Assembly (NCBI RefSeq): GCF_900290275.1 | Contig: NZ_LT985323.1 | Span: 965,460 to 1,029,459 of the forward strand | Reading direction: 5' to 3' | DNA: 64,000 nt | Origin: Prevotella merdae | GTDB lineage: Bacteria; Bacteroidota; Bacteroidia; Bacteroidales; Bacteroidaceae | Part shown: positions 30,748-38,238 of the stretch, in pieces | Numbering within the stretch: position 1 is the stretch's first letter | Layout of the letters: the number at the start of each line of letters is the position of its first letter | Translations under genes and position numbers: made by a program | Notes under the pieces: model-generated | What the model saw: only the letters and a program-made list of their open reading frames with translations | Database searches by the model: none | Told to the model about the DNA's origin: nothing

Positions 30748-31782
30748 TCAATCGAACAATGTTGGTTCGGCGGTATTATTGCACATCATTGGTCTGCCGA
30801 GATGCTGGTAGGCAAGGGGTGTTACCATGCGTCCACGTGGTGTGCGCTTGATGAATCCCTCCATTATGAGGTAAGGTTCGTATACCTCTTCCACTGTGCC
30901 CGTGTCTTCGCCGATGGCTGTGGCAATAGTGCTGACACCAACAGGACCACCATGAAACTTGTCTATAATAGTTAGCAGAATCTTGTTGTCAATCTCGTCA
31001 AGACCGTATTGGTCGATGTTGAGAGCTGATAGCGAGAGTCGTGCTATGTCGCGGTCTATATGTCCGTTGCCCTTCACTTGAGCAAAGTCGCGTACACGTC
31101 GTAGTAAGGCATTGGCTATACGGGGCGTGCCACGCGAGCGTCGGGCTATCTCAATAGCTGCATCGTCGTCTATTGGCACCTTCATTATCATAGCCGATCG
31201 CTTTATAATCTTCTGTAGCATCTCTGGTCCGTAGTATTCGAGGTGCAAGTTAATGCCGAAACGAGCTCGCAATGGAGCTGTGAGCAGTCCGCTTCGGGTA
31301 GTGGCGCCAACCAGTGTGAATGGGTTGAGGTCTATCTGTATAGATCTTGCCGACGGTCCTTTATCAATCATTATGTCTATGCGATAATCCTCCATAGCCG
31401 AATAGAGATACTCTTCCACGAGTGGAGATAATCGGTGAATTTCGTCTATGAATAGTACATCGCGAGGCTCTAGCGAGGTAAGAATGCCTGCAAGGTCGCC
31501 TGGTTTGTCTAGTACAGGTCCACTTGTTATCTTGAATCCTACGCCAAGTTCGTTGGCAATAATATTGCTAAGTGTTGTCTTGCCAAGGCCTGGAGGTCCA
31601 TGCAAGAGAGTGTGGTCGAGCGGTTCGCCACGATACTTGGCTGCTTCTACAAAAACCTCAAGGTTGTCTACAACCTTTTGCTGTCCGCTGAAGTCGCCGA
31701 ATCGTAGAGGACGGAGGGCATTCTCAAAATCCTTTTCGCCCTTCGCCATCCGCTCCTGTCGTATGTCGAAATCTTCTTCCAT
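30748..31782 (-). CDS. ruvB: Holliday junction ATP-dependent DNA helicase RuvB
   Basis: The hexameric motor that drives branch migration with RuvA during recombinational repair. The 344-residue protein has Walker A ([16 protein letters not shown]), Walker B ([16 protein letters not shown]), sensor 1 ([20 protein letters not shown], including the arginine finger region), and the C-terminal winged-helix domain ([36 protein letters not shown]). It is a single-gene unit with its own promoter. Confidence 0.97.
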   Translation of the reverse strand: MEEDFDIRQERMAKGEKDFENALRPLRFGDFSGQQKVVDNLEVFVEAAKYRGEPLDHTLLHGPPGLGKTTLSNIIANELGVGFKITSGPVLDKPGDLAGILTSLEPRDVLFIDEIHRLSPLVEEYLYSAMEDYRIDIMIDKGPSARSIQIDLNPFTLVGATTRSGLLTAPLRARFGINLHLEYYGPEMLQKIIKRSAMIMKVPIDDDAAIEIARRSRGTPRIANALLRRVRDFAQVKGNGHIDRDIARLSLSALNIDQYGLDEIDNKILLTIIDKFHGGPVGVSTIATAIGEDTGTVEEVYEPYLIMEGFIKRTPRGRMVTPLAYQHLGRPMMCNNTAEPTLFD

Positions 31783-31801
31783 TTTCTTTTGTTATTTTTT
31801 G

Positions 31802-31809
31802 CAAAGATA
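31802..31809 (-). promoter_or_regulatory. -7 promoter element of ruvB
   Basis: Minus-strand TATCTTTG, a TAnnTTTG match, about 20 bases before the start codon. Confidence 0.6.
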
Positions 31810-31886
31810 ATTATTTTTATTCATAAATGCCCCAACTACAAGATGTATATCTTTGTTGAGGTTCTTTAAGTGGAGGTTTGCTGATA

Positions 31887-32825
31887 TTATTTCAGTCGCA
31901 ACATTCTCCCAATAATTAGTCGCTTGTACTGCCGTTTAAAATCATCTGGCAGAAAAGAATCATCTATTAGTGCAACCCATTTTATTAGAGCTTTGCGGAA
32001 TTTCTTGGCAATATTGTCAAGAACCTTATCGTTAACTCCTGATGCTATTATCGACCTTTCAAAGTCGCTGCGTTTCAATCGAGCTTTCTTGCCGTTGAGC
32101 GTCAACGCAAGTTCCTCTTTATCTTCCGGCATGACTATAGCTGTAGATAGTAGGTCGTAAGCAGGGGTGAGAGTGTAGCCGAGCGGTGTCTTGTAAAGCG
32201 AAAAGTTCTTTAGGTGCATGTCCGAATTGCCCGTAATCCATGAGAATACAACCACCTCCCAATAGTTTACAAGGTCGAGTTGTGGTGTGGCAGAATACTT
32301 CTTTATCAGTTTTGCAATCTGCTCATACGAACCTTTATATTTGTATTCTGTAAGGCGTTCTGACAGTTGGCACATGTCCTCCATTGCTATTTTATAACCA
32401 TTGCGGTCGCGGTCTATACGTCGTGTAATATAGCAGAGCTCGCCATCGGCAAAGCGTATAAGCGAGTGGGGCACCACAGCTATCTTGGCTGCCTCAGCCA
32501 TATGCATAGTAAGGTCTTCCAGTTCTGGCAAAGCTCGATATGCATCGGTTTGTGGTTTGAGGATATAGCGTCCCCATAGTCCTACTATGGTAAACCGGTC
32601 TGGCTCGTTACGTCCACCAGGATTTACATCGAGCGATAGTTTTGCTTGTACACCCGTAAGTGTGGTTTGTGCACGTACCACCTGCTTGGCTAAATCGGAT
32701 ATTTGACTGCGGCAATAGGGTAAAGTGGGAGCTTCTTTCACGCCAAATAACTTGCGTGCGCATGCAGGATGAAAGTCGGTTTGCCCGTCTTTCAATGGCT
32801 TATAGCAGTATAGGCATTTATTCAT
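31887..32825 (-). CDS. HipT-like serine/threonine kinase toxin (split HipA, catalytic part)
   Basis: The kinase half of a split HipA. The 312 residues begin with a possible zinc knuckle (C4xxC7, H19xxC22) also seen in other Bacteroidetes HipA-C proteins. Residues 55-63 (TLTGVQAKL) form the Gly-rich phosphate loop; in E. coli HipT two serines flank this position, here both are threonines. The catalytic loop is ITGNSDMHLKNFSL (Asp202, Lys206, Asn207) and the metal-binding Asp224 is in TPAYDLLS. The protein lacks the N-terminal subdomain of full HipA, which the preceding gene supplies. In known HipBST systems HipT inactivates an aminoacyl-tRNA synthetase by phosphorylation; the target here is unknown. 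It starts 12 bases after the HipS-like gene. Confidence 0.85.
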   Translation of the reverse strand: MNKCLYCYKPLKDGQTDFHPACARKLFGVKEAPTLPYCRSQISDLAKQVVRAQTTLTGVQAKLSLDVNPGGRNEPDRFTIVGLWGRYILKPQTDAYRALPELEDLTMHMAEAAKIAVVPHSLIRFADGELCYITRRIDRDRNGYKIAMEDMCQLSERLTEYKYKGSYEQIAKLIKKYSATPQLDLVNYWEVVVFSWITGNSDMHLKNFSLYKTPLGYTLTPAYDLLSTAIVMPEDKEELALTLNGKKARLKRSDFERSIIASGVNDKVLDNIAKKFRKALIKWVALIDDSFLPDDFKRQYKRLIIGRMLRLK

Positions 32826-32837
32826 AGTTGAGGCTTT

Positions 32838-33161
32838 TTATATTTCTTCTTCAGGTACAACGCTCACAGCGCCGATACAGTCTTTGCAACATGCAAGGAG
32901 TAGCGACATGCGGTCACGTTGGTTTATCTTCCAACTACGCTCTGCAATATTGAGTAGCCAACCTTCTGGAATTAATCCGTCGAAGAAAGGAAACAGAACC
33001 TTGTCCTCATAAGGCTCCTTACGCAGAGGCATACTTAGGCTTATTGGTTCAGCGTCTGGTTGTTGCAGATAGCTGGGATCGTATACAAACGAAAAACCAT
33101 TCTCGTCCTCTTTCAGCATTCCGGCATATCTTTCGTACATGTATATCTTGGCACTCTTCAT
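32838..33161 (-). CDS. HipS-like protein (stand-alone HipA N-terminal subdomain)
   Basis: A 107-residue protein equal to the N-terminal subdomain 1 of HipA: AKIYMYERYAGMLKEDENG, then PISLSMPLRKEPYEDK, LFPFFDGLIPEGWLLN and RDRMSLLLACCKDCIGAVS. In HipBST modules this small protein neutralises the kinase HipT. The start used is the methionine of MKSAKIYMY, which matches the domain start; an upstream ATG at 33194 would overlap the HTH gene by seven bases and is a real alternative. It lies between the HTH gene and the kinase gene, the order B-S-T. Confidence 0.82.
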   Translation of the reverse strand: MKSAKIYMYERYAGMLKEDENGFSFVYDPSYLQQPDAEPISLSMPLRKEPYEDKVLFPFFDGLIPEGWLLNIAERSWKINQRDRMSLLLACCKDCIGAVSVVPEEEI

Positions 33162-33187
33162 AATTATTCTGTCTCCTTTGTTTGTGG

Positions 33188-33415
33188 TCAACACGTTTCT
33201 TTGTTAACAAGTATATTTGTTACCGGTACTGCTCCTACTTCATGTCCGAACAATGCCAGCACTTGATTCACTTTATCAAGACGCAGAGTGGGTTTGCCTT
33301 GCTCCAGTTCGCGTACAAACCTTAAACCTACCCCCGACTTCTCTGCAAGGTCGATTTGTGTAAGGTTGAACATTTTGCGACGCTCCTTTACGAATGATGC
33401 TATAGGTGAGTCCAT
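33188..33415 (-). CDS. HipB-like helix-turn-helix antitoxin/repressor
   Basis: A 75-residue Cro/C1-type DNA-binding protein. The HTH covers about residues 17-56 (LTQIDLAEKSGVGLRFVREL, then EQGKPTLRLDKVNQVLALFG). It is the first gene of the three-gene module and has a pair of strong operators over its promoter, so autorepression is expected. In HipBST modules HipB binds DNA and the kinase complex. Confidence 0.88.
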   Translation of the reverse strand: MDSPIASFVKERRKMFNLTQIDLAEKSGVGLRFVRELEQGKPTLRLDKVNQVLALFGHEVGAVPVTNILVNKETC

Positions 33416-33436
33416 TTCTAAATAGTTATATTTAAT

Positions 33437-33499
33437 TTATACCCTTTCGGGTGCAAATATACTAAAAATATTTCATATTGCACCCGAAAGGGTATAAAA
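33437..33499. promoter_or_regulatory. Twin inverted operators of the hip module
   Basis: Two 21-base arms, left beginning TTTATACCCTTTCGGGTGCA and right its exact reverse complement, are separated by 21 bases; their centres are 42 bases apart, about four helical turns. Each arm also contains its own imperfect dyad ACCC-4-GGGT. The left arm covers the -7 element and expected start point of the hip transcript; the right arm covers the -33 region. This is a typical layout for cooperative autorepression by an HTH dimer pair. Confidence 0.88.
33455..33462 (-). promoter_or_regulatory. -7 promoter element of the hip module
   Basis: Minus-strand TATATTTG, a TAnnTTTG match, overlapping the left operator arm, 40 bases before the HipB-like start. 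Confidence 0.7.
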
Positions 33500-33555
33500 T
33501 ATATATTCAATTATATGTTTTTTGCGATTTTGTTGTTATTTTCAAGCAAAAATAT

Positions 33556-33563
33556 TACTTTTG
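33556..33563 (+). promoter_or_regulatory. -7 promoter element of the ComM-like gene
   Basis: TACTTTTG matches TAnnTTTG, 35 bases before the ATG and divergent from the hip promoter. Confidence 0.6.
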
Positions 33564-33598
33564 TCTTTATATACTAACCTTTAAAACCATATACTATC

Positions 33599-35149
33599 AT
33601 GCTCGTAAAAACTTATTCTGCTGCTGTTAACGGCCTAGACGTTACGACTGTTACGGTTGAGGTGAACATTGTGCCTGGTGTAATGTATCGTATGACTGGA
33701 CTGGGCGATACTGCTGTTAGGGAAGGACGCGACCGTATAGCGTCGGCTGTGCAGTTCAATGGCTATAAGTTTCCGCATGGCGATATAACTATCAATCTTG
33801 CTCCTGCCGACTTAAGAAAGGAAGGCAGTTCGTTTGACTTGCCATTGGCCATAGGTATATTGGCGGCTAGTGGTGGCATTGTGAGCGAAGTATTGGGCGA
33901 CTATATGATGGTGGGTGAGTTGAGTCTTGATGGAACGCTGCAACCAATTAAAGGCGCACTTCCAATTGCCATAAAGGCAAGGGCAGAGAAGTATAAAGGC
34001 CTTATCGTTCCAAAGCAGAACGAGCGCGAGGCTGCTGTTGTGAACAACCTTGACGTATATGGCATGGAAAACATTATAGATGTCATTAAACTTCTTTCTG
34101 GTACAGAAAAATACGAACCTACATTTGTTGATACACGTCGCGAGTTTTACGAAAAACAATATAAGTACGAACTCGATTTTGCCGACGTTCGTGGTCAGGA
34201 ATCTGTAAAACGCGCATTAGAGGTTGCTGCTGCTGGTGGTCACAATCTCATCATGGTAGGCCCTCCTGGTTCTGGCAAGTCGATGATGGCAAAGCGTCTT
34301 CCATCAATATTGCCTCCTCTATCGCTTTCCGAGAGTTTAGAGACAACGCAGATACATAGTGTTGCCGGCAAACTGCAACGTGGCACATCGCTTATATCGC
34401 AGCGTCCGTTCAGGGCTCCACATCATACTATTAGTGAGGTTGCGCTTGTTGGTGGTGGTTTCAATCCTCAGCCAGGCGAAATATCTTTGGCACATAATGG
34501 AGTTCTTTTTGCAGATGAGTTGCCAGAGTTTAATAAGCAAACATTGGAAGTGTTACGCCAACCGCTCGAAGACCATAAGATAACAATATCACGTGCCAAA
34601 TACACAGTTGAGTTTCCATGCTCCTTCATGTTCATTGCCTCAATGAATCCGTGTCCGTGTGGCTATTACAATGACCCTACCCATAATTGTTGCTGCACAC
34701 CTGGGCAGATACAACGATATATGAATAAGATTTCGGGTCCGTTGCTCGACCGCATTGACATCCAATGCGAGATAACTCCCGTGCCGTTTAAGGATATATC
34801 GCAGGCGCAGCCAGGCGAATCAAGTTCAGTTATTCGCGAACGTGTTATTAAGGCACGCGACATACAGACCGAACGTTTCAAGGACTTTAAAGGCATCCAC
34901 TGCAATGCTCAAATGACAGAACGTATGATACATCAGTTTGCCGAACCTGATGAGGCTTCTATCAACCAGTTGCGTATGGCAATGGAGAGGTTCTCTCTCT
35001 CGGCACGTGCATACAACCGTATACTAAAAGTTGCACGTACCATTGCTGATCTCGATGGATCGGAATGTGTGCAGGTGCAGCATATAAGCGAGGCTATTGG
35101 ATATAGAAATCTGGATAGAGGCGATTGGGCGGAAAGGAGAATGTATTAA
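33599..35149 (+). CDS. YifB/ComM family AAA ATPase (Mg-chelatase-like)
   Basis: A 516-residue hexameric helicase-like ATPase; family member ComM promotes branch migration during uptake of divergent DNA. The N-terminal ChlI-like domain (EVNIVPGVMYRMTGLGDTAV, GDITINLAPADLRKEGSSFDL) is followed by Walker A (MVGPPGSGKSMMAKRLP), Walker B (NGVLFADELPEFNK), the sensor region (FIASMNPCPCGYY) with a cysteine-rich CCCTPGQI segment, and the C-terminal lid domain (LSARAYNRILKVARTIADLD). It is a single gene divergent from the hip module. Confidence 0.93.
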   Translation: MLVKTYSAAVNGLDVTTVTVEVNIVPGVMYRMTGLGDTAVREGRDRIASAVQFNGYKFPHGDITINLAPADLRKEGSSFDLPLAIGILAASGGIVSEVLGDYMMVGELSLDGTLQPIKGALPIAIKARAEKYKGLIVPKQNEREAAVVNNLDVYGMENIIDVIKLLSGTEKYEPTFVDTRREFYEKQYKYELDFADVRGQESVKRALEVAAAGGHNLIMVGPPGSGKSMMAKRLPSILPPLSLSESLETTQIHSVAGKLQRGTSLISQRPFRAPHHTISEVALVGGGFNPQPGEISLAHNGVLFADELPEFNKQTLEVLRQPLEDHKITISRAKYTVEFPCSFMFIASMNPCPCGYYNDPTHNCCCTPGQIQRYMNKISGPLLDRIDIQCEITPVPFKDISQAQPGESSSVIRERVIKARDIQTERFKDFKGIHCNAQMTERMIHQFAEPDEASINQLRMAMERFSLSARAYNRILKVARTIADLDGSECVQVQHISEAIGYRNLDRGDWAERRMY

Positions 35150-35300
35150 ACCCAAATTGGTCATATCTCTAATATATTTAAAGAGGGAGAATTGGATGAA
35201 GGTTTGGTATGTGCAAGAAATGCACACACCAAGAATTATGGACGTAGAAGTGGGTTTACGCAAGTGAAAGAAATCACTTGTCATATTGTTTAAGCAAAAA

Positions 35301-36614
35301 CTATCCTACAAACCCCTTCAATTTATCCACCAAATACAGCGGCATATTCAGCAGGTCGTTGTCCTTGCGCATGTTTAGTGTCGACAGGCGGACGGCCAGT
35401 CGTGGCGAATAGGTCTTGCGGTAGAGGGCAAGGCTCTTGGCGGTGATGTTGCGGTTGGCTTTTACCTCAATAGGGATTATCTCGCCTTCGTGTTGCAGAA
35501 TAAACTCCACTTCGGCAGTGTTGCCCGATGTCCAGTAGTATTGCCCGTTGCCAAACTGCCTCACAAGCGACTGCAGCACATAGTTCTCGGCAAGCACTCC
35601 TTTGAACTCGGTGAACATCGTGCTGCCTTGGATGGCTGTGCGAGGGTCGAGTCCGAACTTGCGGCACAGTAGTCCAACGTCGTTGAGATACAGTTTGAAA
35701 GCATTGCTTTTCTTATAGGCTGAGAGTGGCAGACGCGGGGTTTCTACAGCCGATACACGGTGTACTAGCCCTGCGAGGCACAGCCATTCTATTGCCCCCT
35801 CATATTCACGCGCCCTTGCTCCTTGTTTTATGTCGGCATAACGGAATTTCTTGTCTTCGCGTGCCAGTTGGTCCTGAAGATTGGCCCATACCTGAAATAC
35901 TCGTGGAATGTCCTTGTTGCTGATGTGCTTTGCGAAATCAAGCGAGTAGGATTGCAGTATGCCATCTTGTATGGTTGCCACGTCGCTCCATTGTCGGCTG
36001 TCAAGATAGGCACTTACGGCTTCGGGCATACCGCCGAGTGGCAGATATTCTATGTAGGCATCAGTAAGTTGCTCATGCAGCACTTCTGGTACGGTCATCA
36101 CTTCGTCAATCATTTCGTATGAGGCATAGAGTTTGGCATCGGTTGCACGTAGATACTCAGCGAATGATACTGGCTGTAGTCGCATGAAGTCAACCTTGCC
36201 CACAGGAAACGATGCTCCCGAACGGTTAAGGGCAACGCCCAGTAATGATCCGGCGCACACGATACAGTATTCGCGAGCGTCCTCGCAAAAATATTTCAGG
36301 CTGTTTAGCGCGTCGTTACATTCTTGTATCTCGTCAAAAATTATTAGTGTGGAGTCTGGGTTGATGGCTTGCCCCATGGTCATCTCAAGTATTTTCAGAA
36401 GTTTTCGCGGTTCCTTTGTCCTTGCGAAATCCTCCTTTATGGTAGGCATAGTGTCGAAGTTAATGTATACGGTGCTTTCAAAACACATTTTACCAAACTT
36501 TTTCAACGCCCACGATTTGCCTACTTGACGTGCTCCTTGAAGCACCAGTGGCTTTCTTCGCGTGCTTGTCTTCCACTCTTTCAGATGGTCTATTATGTCT
36601 CTCTTTATTTCCAT
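35301..36614 (-). CDS. AAA_14/DUF4143 family ATPase
   Basis: A 437-residue ATP-binding protein of a family common in Bacteroidetes. The AAA core has Walker A (LQGARQVGKSWALKKFG) and Walker B (LIIFDEIQECNDALNSLKY); the C-terminal DUF4143 domain resembles a restriction-endonuclease-like fold (NTAEVEFILQHEGEIIPIEV then KANRN, a D/E-x-K-like pattern). Members are often multi-copy and of unknown function. It is a single gene with its own promoter and converges on the ComM-like gene. The 150 bases between the two stop codons show nothing I recognise. Confidence 0.87.
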   Translation of the reverse strand: MEIKRDIIDHLKEWKTSTRRKPLVLQGARQVGKSWALKKFGKMCFESTVYINFDTMPTIKEDFARTKEPRKLLKILEMTMGQAINPDSTLIIFDEIQECNDALNSLKYFCEDAREYCIVCAGSLLGVALNRSGASFPVGKVDFMRLQPVSFAEYLRATDAKLYASYEMIDEVMTVPEVLHEQLTDAYIEYLPLGGMPEAVSAYLDSRQWSDVATIQDGILQSYSLDFAKHISNKDIPRVFQVWANLQDQLAREDKKFRYADIKQGARAREYEGAIEWLCLAGLVHRVSAVETPRLPLSAYKKSNAFKLYLNDVGLLCRKFGLDPRTAIQGSTMFTEFKGVLAENYVLQSLVRQFGNGQYYWTSGNTAEVEFILQHEGEIIPIEVKANRNITAKSLALYRKTYSPRLAVRLSTLNMRKDNDLLNMPLYLVDKLKGFVG

Positions 36615-36630
36615 ATCTATGAATTTGTGG

Positions 36631-36638
36631 CAAAGTTA
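36631..36638 (-). promoter_or_regulatory. -7 promoter element of the AAA_14 gene
   Basis: Minus-strand TAACTTTG, a TAnnTTTG match, about 15 bases before the start codon, so the leader is very short. Confidence 0.6.
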
Positions 36639-36803
36639 CACATTTCTCCTATGAAAAAGTGGCAGGATTGCACATTTTTAATACTTATTAATGTAGTTAG
36701 TTATCCTTGACCATCGCCGTGGACATCATCACCGAAATTTGTTATCGTGTAATGGCGTAGAATTTGTTTCGTGTAGTTTATTTAAATTTTGTTTGATTTT
36801 TTG

Positions 36804-36811
36804 TACCTTTG
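36804..36811 (+). promoter_or_regulatory. -7 promoter element of the nucleobase permease gene
   Basis: TACCTTTG matches TAnnTTTG. It excludes the upstream in-frame ATG at 36739 as start. Confidence 0.65.
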
Positions 36812-36840
36812 TCCCCACATTCACAACATTCATAAACGCA

Positions 36841-38148
36841 ATGAAAAATTCTATTGAGAATCTCTACCAACTTGACGGTAGAGTGCCATTGGGAAAAGCT
36901 CTCCCATTCGGTTTACAACACGTGCTGGCAATGTTCGTCAGCAACATCACTCCAATCATGATTCTTGCCGCAGCCGTTGGGCTGGATAGTGCAGTAAGTG
37001 CCGCTCTCGTACAGAACTGTATGGTGATAGCCGGTATCGGAACATTGGTGCAGTTGTTCCCAGTATGGCGTGTGGGCTCGCGTTTGCCAATTGTTATGGG
37101 CATCTCGTTCACCTTCCTTTCGCTCGCCATCGGCATTGCCGGAACATATGGTATGGGCACACTTATCGGTGCCGTTATTATAGGCGGCCTTGTTGAGGGA
37201 TTGCTCGGACTTTTTGTCAAGTATTGGATTAAGCTTATCCCGCATGTTGTGTCGGCCACTGTTGTTACTGCTATAGGTTTCTCTCTTTTGCCTATTGGTG
37301 CCAACTCGTTTGCAGGTGGTATGGGTGCACCCGATTTTGGTAGCATGAGTAATTGGATTGTAGGCTCTGTTACACTTCTTGCCTGCCTCCTTTGCCAGGT
37401 CTTTGCAAAGGGATTCCTTCGTTCGCTCTCAGTACTTGTAGGTCTTGTTGTGGGCTATGTGTTGGCTTGTTTTATGGGAATGGTCAATTTCGATAGCTTG
37501 TCGGGTCAGTCAATCATCGCTCTTCCACGTTTGCTCCCGTTCACACCAGAGTTTAATATAGGTGCCATATTGTCTGTAGTGGCTGTATATCTTGTATCGG
37601 CAACCGAGACAATAGGCGATACTTCTGCCCTTTGCAATAGTGCATTGAAGCGCGACCCAGAAACAAAGGAGATGGGCTCAGCTATTTGTTGCGATGGTTT
37701 CGTAAGTTCAGTTTCTGGTTTGTTCGGTTGTACCCCAATCACATCGTTCAGTCAGAATGTAGGTCTTGCAGCCATATCAGGTGTTGTAAACCGCTTTACC
37801 ATTGGCGTTGGAGCAGTTGTTATGATTATTGGTGGTGTGTTCCCAGTTATTGGTGCCGCTCTTACCACTATTCCTCAAGCAGTTCTTGGCGGTTGTACAA
37901 TAATGATGTTCGGCAGCATTCTCTTTGCTGGATTTGGTATGATGTCGCGTGCTGGATTCTCTCAGCGCAATATGGTTATTGTTAGCTTGTCGCTTAGTGT
38001 TGGTCTTGGCTTTACCCAGGCAACAGGTATGTTTGCCATTTTCCCTGAGATAGTACGCACAGTGTTTGCCGAAAACTGCGTGGCAGTGGTATTCCTTCTT
38101 GCCGTAATTCTTAATCTTGTTTTGCCTAAGAAGATGGTGGTTGAATAA
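36841..38148 (+). CDS. NCS2 family nucleobase (xanthine/uracil type) permease
   Basis: An inner-membrane proton-coupled transporter of 435 residues with 12-14 hydrophobic segments. NCS2 signatures: GLQHVLAMFVSNITPIMIL near the N terminus, SATETIGDTSALC (substrate-binding glutamate) and FGCTPITSFSQNVGLAAISG, the variant of the family motif QNxGxxxxT. The glutamate and QNxG motif favour purines such as xanthine, but uracil cannot be excluded. The start follows a -7 element by 30 bases. A terminator stands 43 bases after the stop. Confidence 0.9.
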   Translation: MKNSIENLYQLDGRVPLGKALPFGLQHVLAMFVSNITPIMILAAAVGLDSAVSAALVQNCMVIAGIGTLVQLFPVWRVGSRLPIVMGISFTFLSLAIGIAGTYGMGTLIGAVIIGGLVEGLLGLFVKYWIKLIPHVVSATVVTAIGFSLLPIGANSFAGGMGAPDFGSMSNWIVGSVTLLACLLCQVFAKGFLRSLSVLVGLVVGYVLACFMGMVNFDSLSGQSIIALPRLLPFTPEFNIGAILSVVAVYLVSATETIGDTSALCNSALKRDPETKEMGSAICCDGFVSSVSGLFGCTPITSFSQNVGLAAISGVVNRFTIGVGAVVMIIGGVFPVIGAALTTIPQAVLGGCTIMMFGSILFAGFGMMSRAGFSQRNMVIVSLSLSVGLGFTQATGMFAIFPEIVRTVFAENCVAVVFLLAVILNLVLPKKMVVE

Positions 38149-38190
38149 CAACAGAATATAATAATTAGCTAATACAGCTAAACCCTATAT

Positions 38191-38230
38191 AAAAAAGTAG
38201 CGGAGGCCATAAGGTCCCCGCTACTTTTTT
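38191..38230 (+). terminator. Intrinsic terminator after the permease gene; group II intron target
   Basis: AAAAAAGTAGCGGAGGCC pairs with GGTCCCCGCTACTTTTTT around a four-base loop. The A/T tracts make it work on both strands. The first group II intron begins about eight bases downstream, the usual position for terminator-targeting group IIC introns. Confidence 0.88.
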
Positions 38231-38238
38231 AGTAGTAC

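Noticed and set aside
31887-33161. Interpretation of the two hip genes as a frameshifted hipA pseudogene
   Set aside because: The N-subdomain gene has its own stop and the kinase gene its own start with a distinct cysteine/histidine segment in between; the order matches known HipBST modules.
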